Shown here: one piece after another, positions 19,101 through 27,843 of the stretch
How the letters are laid out: every line of letters begins with the position of its first letter
Numbering within the stretch: position 1 is the stretch's first letter
NCBI GenBank assembly: GCA_016709575.1
Contig: JADJMM010000002.1
Coordinates: 558,001-622,000, forward strand
Length of the DNA stretch: 64,000 bases
Direction of reading: 5' to 3'
DNA from: Sphingobacteriaceae bacterium
GTDB taxonomy: Bacteria; Bacteroidota; Bacteroidia; B-17B0; Aurantibacillaceae
The notes under the pieces: model-generated
What the model was told of the DNA's origin: nothing
The model's database searches: none
Seen by the model: the letters and a program-made list of their open reading frames with translations, nothing else
Translations under genes and position numbers: made by a program

Positions 19101-21297
19101 CCGCTGTTGGTTGAGAATTTGTAAATACAGGACTCAATGAAGAACCTACACCGCCATCATTCGTTGCTACAGTACCACTTACCGGAGTTCCTTCCATAGT
19201 TGTAGTTGCATCGGCAACAGCAAGAGGTAAATCACCAACCATTATAGTAATAGTAGAATTACTACATACTGTTGGATTCACTGCTGTATTACAAACCGTA
19301 TAAGTTGTTTGTGCTGTTCCGGTGAAACTTGGATTCGGAACAAATGTATACTGACCAGTTGCAGGATTAATTGTTATTGTTCCTGTTGTTGGTGCTGGTT
19401 GTGTTACACTTACTGAATATGTTGCACCTGGCGCTGATGTTCCTAAATCATTAGTCGACAAGTTTCCTGTTGTTGGTGTTGATGGAGCTGTCAATATTGG
19501 ATCAGGATTCGCAACTAATGTTGGGAATACTGTAAATGTAATTGTTGTTGTTGAACATGGAGGTGAAGATAAATTACACAAAGTATAAGTTGCAACTGTT
19601 GTACCGGTAAAGCCTGTTGCAGGAGTAAAAGTATACTGACCTGTTGAAGGGTTCATTGTTAACGTTCCCGTACCTGCTGTTGGTTGAGAATTTGTAAATA
19701 CAGGGCTTAAAGATGAACCTGCTCCGGAATCGTTTGTTGCAACAGTTCCACTAACTGAAGTATTTTGCATTGTTGTAGTAGCATCAGCTACTGCTACAGG
19801 CAGACTGCTAACCTGTATTGTAATAGTAGAGTTACTGCAAACTGTTGGATTCACCGCTGTGTTACAAACCGTATAAGTTGTTTGTGCTGTTCCGGTGAAA
19901 CTTGGATTCGGAACAAATGTATACTGACCAGTTGCAGGATTAATTGTTATTGTTCCTGTTGTTGGCGCTGGTTGTGTTACACTCACTGAATAGGTTCCGC
20001 CTGGCACAATCCCTAAATCATTTCCTGTTAATGTTCCAGTTACTGATACACTTGGTGTAGTAACTATTGGATCTGGATTCGCAACCAATGTTGGGAATAC
20101 TGTAAATGTAATTGTTGTTGTTGAACATGGAGGAGACAACAAGTTACACAATGTATAAGTGGCAACTGTTGTTCCGGTAAAGCCTGTGGCAGGAGTAAAA
20201 GTATACTGACCTGTTGATGGGTTCATTACTAATGTTCCAGTACCTGCTGTTGGTTGAGAATTTGTAAATACCGGACTTAATCCAGCGTTTGTTCCGGTAT
20301 CATTTGTGCCTGCATTTCCACTCACCGGTGTATTTTGCATTGTAGTATTTGTGTTTGATACTGCTACCGGTAAACTTCCTACTTGGATTACAATGGATGT
20401 AGTACTACAAACCGTTGGGTTTACCGCAGTATTACAAACTGTATATGTTGTTTGTGCTGTTCCTGTAAATGCTGGATTTGGAGTAAATGTGTATTGTCCC
20501 GTTGCTGGATTCAATACAATGGTTCCGGTTGTTGTTGCAGGTTGAGTTACACTTACTGAATAAGTAGCTCCAACTGCTGCTGCGCCTAAATCATTCGTCA
20601 ATAAATTTCCTGTTGTTGGTGTGGCAGGTGCGGTTGTTATTGTATTGGCAACTGCGGTTAATGTTGGGAATACTGTAAATGTAATTGTTGTTGTTGAACA
20701 TGGAGGAGACAACAAGTTACACAATGTATAAGTGGCAACTGTTGTTCCGGTAAAGCCTGTTGCAGGAGTAAAAGTATACTGACCTGTTGAAGGGTTCATT
20801 GTTAATGTTCCTGTACCCGCTGTTGGTTGAGAATTTGTAAATACCGGACTTAATCCAGCGTTTGTTCCGGTATCATTTGTGCCTGCATTTCCACTCACCG
20901 GTGTATTTTGCATTGTAGTATTTGTGTTTGATACTGCTACCGGTAAACTTCCTACTTGGATTACAATGGATGTAGTACTACAAACCGTTGGGTTTACCGC
21001 AGTATTACAAACTGTATATGTTGTTTGTGCTGTTCCCGTAAATGCTGGATTTGGAGTAAATGTGTATTGTCCCGTTGCTGGATTCAATACAATGGTTCCG
21101 GTTGTTGTTGCAGGTTGAGTTACACTTACTGAATAAGTAGCTCCAACTGCTGCTGCGCCTAAATCATTCGTCAATAAATTTCCTGTTGTTGGTGTGGCAG
21201 GTGCGGTTGTTATTGTATTGGCAACTGCGGTTAATGTTGGGAATACTGTAAATGTAATTGTTGTTGTTGAACATGGAGGAGACAACAAGTTACACAA
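16144..21297 (-). CDS. Giant repeat adhesin, C-terminal part, with type IX (type B) sorting domain
   Basis: This 1717-residue frame is the downstream part of one gene with the frame at 21290-23848. It contains 15 tandem ~90-residue cadherin/Big_9-like domains, alternating type A (VAVADATTTMQNTSVSG) and type B (VANPDPIVTTPSVSVTG). Each carries a TGQYTF.P...FTGT core and a conserved Cys pair. A DUF11-like domain follows (~1455-1580), then a gliding-type C-terminal domain (GFSPNGDGTNDLF, WGNVIYK, GTYFYIL), which directs export through the type IX system and surface attachment. Very low sequence divergence between units points to recent duplication. The frame opens inside a repeat without its own signal peptide, so it is not a separate gene. 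PorP/SprF and PorE-like genes follow. Confidence 0.85.
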   Translation of the reverse strand: MCNLLSPPCSTTTITFTVFPTLTAVANTITTAPATPTTGNLLTNDLGAAAVGATYSVSVTQPATTTGTIVLNPATGQYTFTPNPAFTGTAQTTYTVCNTAVNPTVCSTTSIVIQVGSLPVAVSNTNTTMQNTPVSGNAGTNDTGTNAGLSPVFTNSQPTAGTGTLTMNPSTGQYTFTPATGFTGTTVATYTLCNLLSPPCSTTTITFTVFPTLTAVANTITTAPATPTTGNLLTNDLGAAAVGATYSVSVTQPATTTGTIVLNPATGQYTFTPNPAFTGTAQTTYTVCNTAVNPTVCSTTSIVIQVGSLPVAVSNTNTTMQNTPVSGNAGTNDTGTNAGLSPVFTNSQPTAGTGTLVMNPSTGQYTFTPATGFTGTTVATYTLCNLLSPPCSTTTITFTVFPTLVANPDPIVTTPSVSVTGTLTGNDLGIVPGGTYSVSVTQPAPTTGTITINPATGQYTFVPNPSFTGTAQTTYTVCNTAVNPTVCSNSTITIQVSSLPVAVADATTTMQNTSVSGTVATNDSGAGSSLSPVFTNSQPTAGTGTLTMNPSTGQYTFTPATGFTGTTVATYTLCNLSSPPCSTTTITFTVFPTLVANPDPILTAPSTPTTGNLSTNDLGTSAPGATYSVSVTQPAPTTGTITINPATGQYTFVPNPSFTGTAQTTYTVCNTAVNPTVCSNSTITIMVGDLPLAVADATTTMEGTPVSGTVATNDGGVGSSLSPVFTNSQPTAGTGTLTMNPSTGQYTFTPATGFTGTTVATYTLCNLLSPPCSTTTITFTVFPTLVANPDPIVTTPSVSVTGTLTGNDLGIVPGGTYSVSVTQPASTTGTITINPATGQYTFVPNPSFTGTAQTTYTVCNTAVNPTVCSNSTITIMVGDLPLAVADATTTLINTSVTGTVATNDLGTGSSLSPVFTNGQPTAGTGTLVMNPSTGQYTFTPATGFTGTTVATYTLCNLLSPPCSTTTITFTVFPALVAVDDPIVTTPSVSVTGTLTGNDLGLVPGGTYSTTVTQLSPTTGTITINPATGQYTFVPNPSFTGTAQTTYTVCQYVPPSTVAIQCSTATITINVSDLPIAVADQTVTIINTPVSGTVATNDSGTSGGTFSNSQPTAGTGTLVMNPSTGQYTFTPATGFTGTTVATYTLCNLASPPCSTTTITFTVFPALVAVDDPIVTTPSVSVTGTLTGNDLGLVPGGTYSTTVTQPSPTTGTITINPATGQYTFVPNPTFTGTAQTTYTICQYVPPSTVAIQCSTATITINVSNTPVAVNDGTLTLVNTSVSGNVGTNDSGVATGTFTSGNPTAGTGTIVMNPSTGQYTFTPATGFTGTTAITYTVCDGVPVTCVSAVLTITVYPAIVANPDPIVTTPSVSVTGTLTGNDLGLLPGGTYSTTVAQPSPTTGTIVINPATGQYTFVPNPSFTGTAQTTYTICQYIPPSTVAIQCSTSTISINVNNTPPPIIGVSKSASKPEFDGDGCYKVRFKFTVKNYGASPIYSVTLTDNLNNTFVTPASYTVTSMPFSSNGILVANAGFNGSTDINLVSPTSSLAVGQSDTISIVVRYCTNASGSTVTYSNIAMASANNSPSGTGITTTVVSTNGNNPDPNGNGIPNEIGEQEPTIFVGEGSLVIPQGFSPNGDGTNDLFVIKGIGAYPNNKLNILNRWGNVIYKMDGYDNTWNGKSSEGVKFGSDDLPEGTYFYILDLGNGDKPYKGFIYLNRSVK

Positions 21298-21311
21298 TGT
21301 ATAAGTGGCAA
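20246..21311. repeat. Near-identical 573-bp tandem units within the adhesin gene
   Basis: The blocks around 20246-20738 and 20819-21311 match almost base for base; I saw one difference over most of the length (CCTGTAAATGC versus CCCGTAAATGC). They are offset by exactly 573 bp, or 191 codons, which is one type A plus one type B domain. A third, partial copy starts near 21330 and diverges after about 110 bases. Such identity shows very recent duplication or ongoing gene conversion, and is also where assemblies tend to collapse. Confidence 0.85.
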
Positions 21312-23848
21312 TTTAATGTTCCTGTACCCGCTGTTGGTTGAGAATTTGTAAATACCGGACTTAATCCAGCATTTGTTCCTCCATCATTTGTACCTGCATT
21401 TCCACTCACCGGTGTATTTTGCATTGTAGTATTTGTGTTTGATACTGCCACAGGAGTTCCAACGTAAATCACAATTGTTGTGTTAGAACATTGCGAAGGA
21501 TTTACTGTAGTATTACAAACGGTATATGTTGTACTTGCAGATCCGGTAAATGCTGGGTTTGGAGTAAATGTATATTGTCCGGTGGTTGGATTAACAGTTA
21601 TAGTACCAGTGGTTGGTGCTGGTTGTGTAACTGAAACATTTATATTTACGCCAGCTGGTATAACATCATTAGTGGTTAAATTACCTGTTGTTGCAGTGTT
21701 AACAGCAGTTGTGATTGAATTTGTGTTTGCAACTATGTTTGGATAGACAGTAAATGTAATTGTTGCACTAGAACAAACCAATGGCAATCCATTACATAAA
21801 GTGTAAGTTGCACTTGTTGTTCCAGTAAAACCAGTTGCAGGAGTATAAGTATACTGACCTGTTGAAGGGTTCATTGTTAATGTTCCTGAACCAGGTGTAG
21901 GCTGGCCATTAGAGAATGTTCCTCCTGTTGCATTAATATCATTTAATCCAACACTTCCGGTAACCGGCGTGTTTAATACAGTATTTGTTGCGTCGTTAAC
22001 AGCTGTAGGACATAAAACGTTAACTGAAACTGTTGTTGAAGCTGTATATTGACATGTATATCCGGTTACTGAAAGTGTTACGGTGTATACACCTGCATTT
22101 GCAGCACCCACACTTCCAATTGTTGGATTTTGAACGGCAGAGGTAAATGAAGAGGGGCCCGACCACGAATACGTGGCTTCCGTATCATTGGAGGAACTCA
22201 ATGTTAATGAACTTGCCGAACAGACCGGAGATGTATTCGCAGCGGTTGGCGTAGCGCAAGCTGTTGAAGTAATTGGTGTAGAGGTTGTACCTGGAATTGG
22301 GCAACCGAAAGCATCAAAAATTCCAGGATTACTTCCGTTGCTAAAAGTATTTGTTGATACAGCACCAGTACCTAATATATAAGCACGGGCATCAATAACG
22401 TTATCACATAATAATTTAGCACAACTCTGTGTTGCAGTTACACTAAATGTAACAATCGTACTATCAATACCCGCTGGTGAGTTTATAACAGTACCTCCAG
22501 TTGCGGCATTAGCTCCAGTTCCGATTCTTATTTTTAATATACGCGAAGCAGTGAAATAATCTACCTGATCATCTCCGCTTACATCGGTTTTAGCACCAGT
22601 ATTTGGTCCGTAAATAATAGATGTAGAGTTTGGTATATAATTAGCGTTAGCCTCGAGTGAATCCAAAAGAAATGTGTTTACTGATGGGTCAGAGCCTATG
22701 TTAATTCCCTTAATTCTGTACTCTATCACATCACCCGGCATTACAGTCCCTCCGTTAACGTCACGCGCTTTAATAGAAGCTCGTAAATCTGGCTCGTAAA
22801 TATCAATTGCAGTTGTAGCGAATTGGGGCAAGTATGTTTCTCCACCAGTGGTTATTTGAAATGTTGCACTTGTTACTGAGTTACCTAAGTAGTTTTTAGG
22901 GACATTATTAGGAAAATAAATGTCAGCATCCAATCCACCAGTGTTATTCATATTAGGTGTACGATTTGGAGTAAGTGTTCCGTTTCTAGAGCATGTACTA
23001 TTCATTACATCATTAGCAGGATTGATGGCATTAGTTAAAGCAACAAAACCAGAGCCTCCATTAAAATTTAAATTATCTCCTGTAAAACCGGCACCACGAT
23101 CGCCATCGTGTACATAAACTCCTGCTTCAAATGTAACAGGGCCTGACAATGGTGTAAGAAATCCAGATATTGGAATGTTTACTGTTGAAGTTCCCGATAC
23201 ATTTGCTAAACCTTCAAAACAAGTTAGTTGACGCATATTTTGCAAATCATTCCTATACATAATCACCATTGTCCAGCTTCCAAAACGATTAGCAACGCCA
23301 ATCTGATCTGAAAAAATATCAGCAACAGTTACAGTTGCATTTATGCCGGCCGTTTTCATAAAATTTGTTACGTCCGCGAAACAATGGTATGTATTAAAGC
23401 CTGTTGTGTTTGTCTGAGAGTTAGCAGCAGTAACTGTTTGATATGAACCTGAATTTGCCTTTATTTTAATACTTGTAAATCCTGTAGCCAAAGTGGTACT
23501 TCTTGAAGCTCCCCAAAAAAGCCCAGCCCAACTTATTTCACTACATGAAGGTAAAGTTAATACGTCTCGTGATGACATAAACGTGGCCGCATCACCATCA
23601 ATATCAACATAAGCCGCATTATAATCATTATCTTGCATAGCTCCTGCCGGCGGTACTTCGTTGGCGCCTGTTTGACAAGTTCCACCCGCTGAAGGCGGAT
23701 TTGCATTACAGCTTAACGCAACGTTTGATAAATAAACAATACCGCCCTTTTGGCTAAGTTGCTTTTTTACTGCAAATGGAGTAATAACTTGAGAGTAACA
23801 TAAAGCGCTTAAAAAGCTTAATACTAATAGAATGAAAATCTTCTTCAT
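21290..23848 (-). CDS. Giant repeat adhesin, N-terminal part (interrupted by a deletion)
   Basis: 852 residues: signal peptide (1-19), a ~360-residue N-terminal domain with scattered cysteines, a DUF11-like domain (~365-490), a PKD/Ig-like domain (~545-620) and the first repeats of the same A/B series found downstream. The frame leaves the series inside an A domain after TAGTGTL, reads a few foreign residues and stops. Compared with the equivalent place at 20732-20810, 63 bases are replaced by one T near 21310-21313, a net loss of 62 bases and thus a frameshift. Repaired, the gene would encode about 2,590 residues with 18 repeat domains. Either a true phase-off allele or an assembly artefact in the repeats. 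Confidence 0.82.
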   Translation of the reverse strand: MKKIFILLVLSFLSALCYSQVITPFAVKKQLSQKGGIVYLSNVALSCNANPPSAGGTCQTGANEVPPAGAMQDNDYNAAYVDIDGDAATFMSSRDVLTLPSCSEISWAGLFWGASRSTTLATGFTSIKIKANSGSYQTVTAANSQTNTTGFNTYHCFADVTNFMKTAGINATVTVADIFSDQIGVANRFGSWTMVIMYRNDLQNMRQLTCFEGLANVSGTSTVNIPISGFLTPLSGPVTFEAGVYVHDGDRGAGFTGDNLNFNGGSGFVALTNAINPANDVMNSTCSRNGTLTPNRTPNMNNTGGLDADIYFPNNVPKNYLGNSVTSATFQITTGGETYLPQFATTAIDIYEPDLRASIKARDVNGGTVMPGDVIEYRIKGINIGSDPSVNTFLLDSLEANANYIPNSTSIIYGPNTGAKTDVSGDDQVDYFTASRILKIRIGTGANAATGGTVINSPAGIDSTIVTFSVTATQSCAKLLCDNVIDARAYILGTGAVSTNTFSNGSNPGIFDAFGCPIPGTTSTPITSTACATPTAANTSPVCSASSLTLSSSNDTEATYSWSGPSSFTSAVQNPTIGSVGAANAGVYTVTLSVTGYTCQYTASTTVSVNVLCPTAVNDATNTVLNTPVTGSVGLNDINATGGTFSNGQPTPGSGTLTMNPSTGQYTYTPATGFTGTTSATYTLCNGLPLVCSSATITFTVYPNIVANTNSITTAVNTATTGNLTTNDVIPAGVNINVSVTQPAPTTGTITVNPTTGQYTFTPNPAFTGSASTTYTVCNTTVNPSQCSNTTIVIYVGTPVAVSNTNTTMQNTPVSGNAGTNDGGTNAGLSPVFTNSQPTAGTGTLNCHLYIV

Positions 23849-24027
23849 GAAATATGAATTTTAAATTGTATGCGAAACTAAAAAATCTAAATTTTTAGCT
23901 TGTTAAATTTGATAAGTGAGTCAAATAACTAATAGATGAGTAAGCAAGTTGATTTTTAAATTGGATTTCAGTGCATATTGAACTATTTATCAATCAGTTA
24001 ATGACCTACAATTTTGCTGAATTTATC

Positions 24028-24056
24028 TTGTTATATAGAAAAACTATTTACTTTTG
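24028..24056 (+). promoter_or_regulatory. Bacteroidota-type promoter for the histidine kinase gene
   Basis: TTG at 24028-24030 and TACTTTTG at 24049-24056 are separated by 18 bases, fitting the Bacteroidota -33/-7 consensus (TTG, then TAnnTTTG). The element lies 42 bases before the ATG at 24098 and would fall inside the longer reading frame that starts at 24014, supporting the shorter start. Confidence 0.6.
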
Positions 24057-24097
24057 GCGTTAATTGTTTTGCGAAGTACATTAAATGTTCGCTACTT

Positions 24098-27037
24098 ATG
24101 AGGCCATTTTTTTTTAGTGTCATTATTATTTTTTCTTGCCTGTTTTTACAATCGCAAAGCGCTGGTCAGTTTATTGACGCTTCTCAGGATATAAAAATTC
24201 CTTTTACAATAAGTCAGTTTTCTACAAAACAAGGTTTGCCACAGAGCCAGGTTATTGATTTAATAGCAAAAAAAAATGGCGCTTTAATTATTAGTACGGC
24301 TAATGGAATTGTAGAGTACAATGGAAGTGACTTCAAAGATTTTATAGTTGGCAATAAATACAAGGAACATATTTACACAAAACTTCTTTGGCATGAAAAA
24401 ACTCAGCAATTATTTGGCAATGAGTTGGCAGGAAATTGCTATTTACTATATCCGAAATATAAATATCTACCCAAGGGGAACTGTTCACTCATTGTTAATG
24501 ACAGTATCTTTACAATTGGCAACAATGGTGATATTTATGTTGCTGATGTAGTTAATCTTGAATTTAAAAAAATAAAAAGTACAGGGATAATAAACGCCAG
24601 CTGTTTTATTTTATTTGGTAATGATTTTTTTATAGGAAATCATGACTCATTATTTAAATACTCATACAAAAACGATTCTTCAAAAAGCTTATTAGCAGGT
24701 GATTTTACAGAATTGAAAATAAATCCATACGACTCAAGTATTTATTGTATATCAACTAAAGCAATTTATAAAATATCAAACTCTAATATTTCAAAAATAT
24801 TTCAAATTGAAAATTTAGTTTCGACACAAATTTGTCAAGATGTTGATTTTATTGATAATAAAGAGTTTTTTGTTGCAACTTCAGGAGGATTATATCAAGT
24901 AGCCCCAGATTATGTAGATTATTACTCAAAAAAAAGTGCATTACCCTCCTCATTTCTACAATCCCTGTTTTACAACAAAGATGAAAATTGTTTATTTGTT
25001 GGAACTGGTGAGAAAGGTCTTCTAAAATTACAATTAAAGAACTGTTATAGTTTTTCAAGCAGAGAAGGTTTTGGCGAAGCCTCATCGTTAAGTTCAATTA
25101 TCAAAACAAAAAAAGGAGAAGTTCTTATTGGGGAGACTTTAGGCCGTTTGTTTAAATTAGGAATTGATACTGTTTACACAAAAGAAAATATTCATGCCTC
25201 ATTCGCATCACTAGCAGAAATTGATGAAGCTGTTTTTGCTGGCACTTGGGGAGAAGGTGTAAAGGTTATAAAAGATAATCAAATAATTTCAACTCTTACT
25301 TCGCCTGTAAATCTTCCTAACAATTTTGTACATGCTGCTTACAAAGATAAAACCGGAAGAATCTGGATTGGAACCAGTAACGGAATAGCACAAGGAGTAA
25401 GTCTCCAAAGCATTAAGCCTTTTTTAACTAATAAAATAAAACTTGAAATAATTTGTTTCTACGAATTACAAAATGGAAATATTTGCATTGGTGGTAGCGA
25501 TGGTGTTTTTATAATTAATAAAGAAAATCAAATTATTAAACACATCAATTCTCAATTAGGTCTTGAAGGAAAAGAGGTAAGGTGTTTTTATGAAGATAAA
25601 GAAGGTAAATTGTGGATAGGAACGTACAATGGAGGCCTTTACTGCTATTTTAAAAACAAGTTAGTTCATATTAATAAGCTAAAAAACGCGATGCTAGATA
25701 AGGATGTTTTTTGCTTAGCTAAAGATGATTATGGCTATTTCTATATGACTTCGAATCATGGACTATGGAGATTAAAAGAAAGCGATTTGAATGATTTTTA
25801 TTACGGCAAATTAAATTATTTAGTGCCGTTTCATTATATGGAAGAAGTTGGCATATTGAATACTGAATTTAATGGCGGCTTTCAAAACAATTATCTTAAA
25901 ACTAAATTAAGTCACTTCTATTTTCCCTCGTTACAAGGCGTAGTCATAGTTACACCAGAAGAACCAAAATTTAGAAAATTAAATACAACTATTAATCAGA
26001 TATTAGTTAATGATACAGCTTTTAGCGGAACAAATCCTGAATTTAACAGAAGCACATACTCCATACAATTCGACTTTTCTTGCCCAAATTTTCTATCCAA
26101 GTACAACGTTTATTATCAATATAGACTTGAAAATGACAAACTATCTAATTGGGGTAGCTTACAAAAAAATAATACTGTAAACTTTAAATTACTGCCACCA
26201 GGCACTTACACTTTCAGTGTTAGAGCCATTGATGCGTTTAATGATAAAGAACCGCAAATAGCCAGTTTCACTTTTAGCATAAAACCGTTGTATTACGAAA
26301 CACTTTGGTTTAAAGCACTAATGGTTCTGCTATTTTTAGGCCTAACCTTGTTTATTGGCAGACTAAGAGTTCAGTCGTACCGAAAAAAATCAGAAGAAAA
26401 AGAAAAAAACAGAAGGGAAATTGCTGAGTTGGAATTAAAAGCTATTCAATCACAAATGAATCCTCATTTTGTTTTTAATTCCTTAAATAGCATAAAGTAC
26501 TTTTTAAGTAATAATGATACTGTAAAAGCCGATAAATATATAGATCACTTTTCGTTTTTAATTCGTAGCTTTTTAGACTATAGCTCCATTAGTTTTATTG
26601 AAATAGGTGAAGAGATAAAAATGCTTACTTCCTATTTAGAGTTAGAGAAAATGAGGCTAAACAATAAATTTAACTACAACATCATTTCTAATCCGGTTTA
26701 TAAAAATAACCTTATTCCCACATTTCTTTTACAGCCTTTTGTAGAAAATGCAGTAAAACACGGCTTCTCTTCTTCTGAAAAAAACCATTTACTATTCATC
26801 ATATTTCAATTTGAAATAGATAAAATTATCTGTACAATTGATGATGATGGTGTAGGAATTGATAAGTCGCTTGCCTTAAAATCTCTAAACACAAAACGTT
26901 CTTCAAAAGGAATCACATTAGCAAAAGAGAAAATGGCTATATTAAAAGAAACACAAGGGATTCATGTTGAAATTGAATTAATAGATAAAAGTACTATCTC
27001 ATCAAAAGGAACATTAGTAAAAATAACCATTACCTAA
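24098..27037 (+). CDS. Propeller-type sensor histidine kinase (LytS-like)
   Basis: About 979 residues. A signal peptide (MRPFFFSVIIIFSCLFLQSQ) is followed by a periplasmic beta-propeller of Reg_prop-type repeats (~35-620; blades with IWIGTSNGI, LWIGTYNGG). A Y_Y_Y domain (~645-730) and one membrane helix (~738-757) come next. The cytoplasmic His_kinase domain has QMNPHFVFNSLNS (phospho-acceptor His at about 790), LQPFVENAVKHGF as N-box and DDDGVGID as G-box. It probably senses an extracellular ligand and phosphorylates the LytTR regulator encoded 4 bases downstream. The upstream neighbour is the divergent adhesin operon, a candidate target. Confidence 0.92.
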   Translation: MRPFFFSVIIIFSCLFLQSQSAGQFIDASQDIKIPFTISQFSTKQGLPQSQVIDLIAKKNGALIISTANGIVEYNGSDFKDFIVGNKYKEHIYTKLLWHEKTQQLFGNELAGNCYLLYPKYKYLPKGNCSLIVNDSIFTIGNNGDIYVADVVNLEFKKIKSTGIINASCFILFGNDFFIGNHDSLFKYSYKNDSSKSLLAGDFTELKINPYDSSIYCISTKAIYKISNSNISKIFQIENLVSTQICQDVDFIDNKEFFVATSGGLYQVAPDYVDYYSKKSALPSSFLQSLFYNKDENCLFVGTGEKGLLKLQLKNCYSFSSREGFGEASSLSSIIKTKKGEVLIGETLGRLFKLGIDTVYTKENIHASFASLAEIDEAVFAGTWGEGVKVIKDNQIISTLTSPVNLPNNFVHAAYKDKTGRIWIGTSNGIAQGVSLQSIKPFLTNKIKLEIICFYELQNGNICIGGSDGVFIINKENQIIKHINSQLGLEGKEVRCFYEDKEGKLWIGTYNGGLYCYFKNKLVHINKLKNAMLDKDVFCLAKDDYGYFYMTSNHGLWRLKESDLNDFYYGKLNYLVPFHYMEEVGILNTEFNGGFQNNYLKTKLSHFYFPSLQGVVIVTPEEPKFRKLNTTINQILVNDTAFSGTNPEFNRSTYSIQFDFSCPNFLSKYNVYYQYRLENDKLSNWGSLQKNNTVNFKLLPPGTYTFSVRAIDAFNDKEPQIASFTFSIKPLYYETLWFKALMVLLFLGLTLFIGRLRVQSYRKKSEEKEKNRREIAELELKAIQSQMNPHFVFNSLNSIKYFLSNNDTVKADKYIDHFSFLIRSFLDYSSISFIEIGEEIKMLTSYLELEKMRLNNKFNYNIISNPVYKNNLIPTFLLQPFVENAVKHGFSSSEKNHLLFIIFQFEIDKIICTIDDDGVGIDKSLALKSLNTKRSSKGITLAKEKMAILKETQGIHVEIELIDKSTISSKGTLVKITIT

Positions 27038-27041
27038 TTAA

Positions 27042-27749
27042 ATGCTGAAAGTTATTATAGTTGAAGATGAATTTCCGGGGCAGGAATTTTTAAAAAACTG
27101 CTTGCTTAAGAATTATGAAAACATTTCCATTAGCTATATCGCCTCTTCTGTAAACGAAGCTGTAGAGGCGATAAACAAATACAAACCCGACCTTGTTTTT
27201 TTAGATATAGAAATTATAAACGGAACCGGATTTGATGTGCTTGACAAAATTAGTGAACGAAATTTTGAAATCATTTTTACAACTGCCTATAATCAATTTG
27301 CGCTTCAGGCAATAAAAAAACACGCTTTTGATTATATTCTTAAACCAATTAATATAAATGAATTAACAGATAGTGTAGATAGGGTTTGTAAAAAAATTAT
27401 TGAATCAAAGTTAGTAGTTAACAATACGTTCCGTGATAAAATCATAATCCCCACTCTTAAAGGCATTGAATATTTAGACTCCAATCAAATCTTGTATTTA
27501 GAGGCTAATGGTTCATATACGTTTCTTGTAACTGAGACCTCCAAAATTTTGTCTTCAAAAAATTTGGGCGAGTTCGAAAATCTAATTAATAAAGAACTAT
27601 TTCATCGATGCCATAATTCATTTATTGTAAACATCACCAAGATAAAAAAATTCCACAAGAACAGAAGCGGTACTCTTATACTTACAAATGGAGATGTTGT
27701 TCCTGTTTCTCAAAGGAAAATGAAAGACTTTTCTAATTTAATTAATTAG
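27042..27749 (+). CDS. LytTR-family response regulator
   Basis: A 235-residue two-domain regulator. The receiver domain (1-~120) has acidic VEDE at 7-10, phospho-acceptor Asp55 in VFLDIEI, TTAY, and Lys in YILKPI. The LytTR DNA-binding domain (~135-235) has ILYLEANGSYT and FHRCHNSFIVN. It begins four bases after the kinase stop, forming a clear two-component pair. Targets are not visible; LytTR sites are short direct repeats that I did not recognise nearby. The 94 bases to the next, convergent gene hold no obvious terminator. Confidence 0.93.
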   Translation: MLKVIIVEDEFPGQEFLKNCLLKNYENISISYIASSVNEAVEAINKYKPDLVFLDIEIINGTGFDVLDKISERNFEIIFTTAYNQFALQAIKKHAFDYILKPININELTDSVDRVCKKIIESKLVVNNTFRDKIIIPTLKGIEYLDSNQILYLEANGSYTFLVTETSKILSSKNLGEFENLINKELFHRCHNSFIVNITKIKKFHKNRSGTLILTNGDVVPVSQRKMKDFSNLIN

Positions 27750-27843
27750 CTACTTGCAATTAGATTGATACAAGTCACAAATATCGAAAACGAAAACTAT
27801 AAAAGTACGTGAATTCTACTTTCAGATAAATCAATTACACTTA

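Noticed and set aside
20306..21118. Two identical plus-strand reading frames of 79 codons inside the adhesin
   Set aside because: They are antisense shadows of the 573-bp repeat; composition and position follow the minus-strand adhesin codons.
16144..21297. Treating the 1717-residue adhesin frame as an independent gene
   Set aside because: It starts in the middle of a repeat, has no signal peptide, and continues the series of the upstream frame.
16940..21470. Regular direct repeats that might suggest a CRISPR or minisatellite
   Set aside because: The period equals whole protein domains (about 90 and 191 codons) in an open coding frame; no spacer-like unique segments of CRISPR size.
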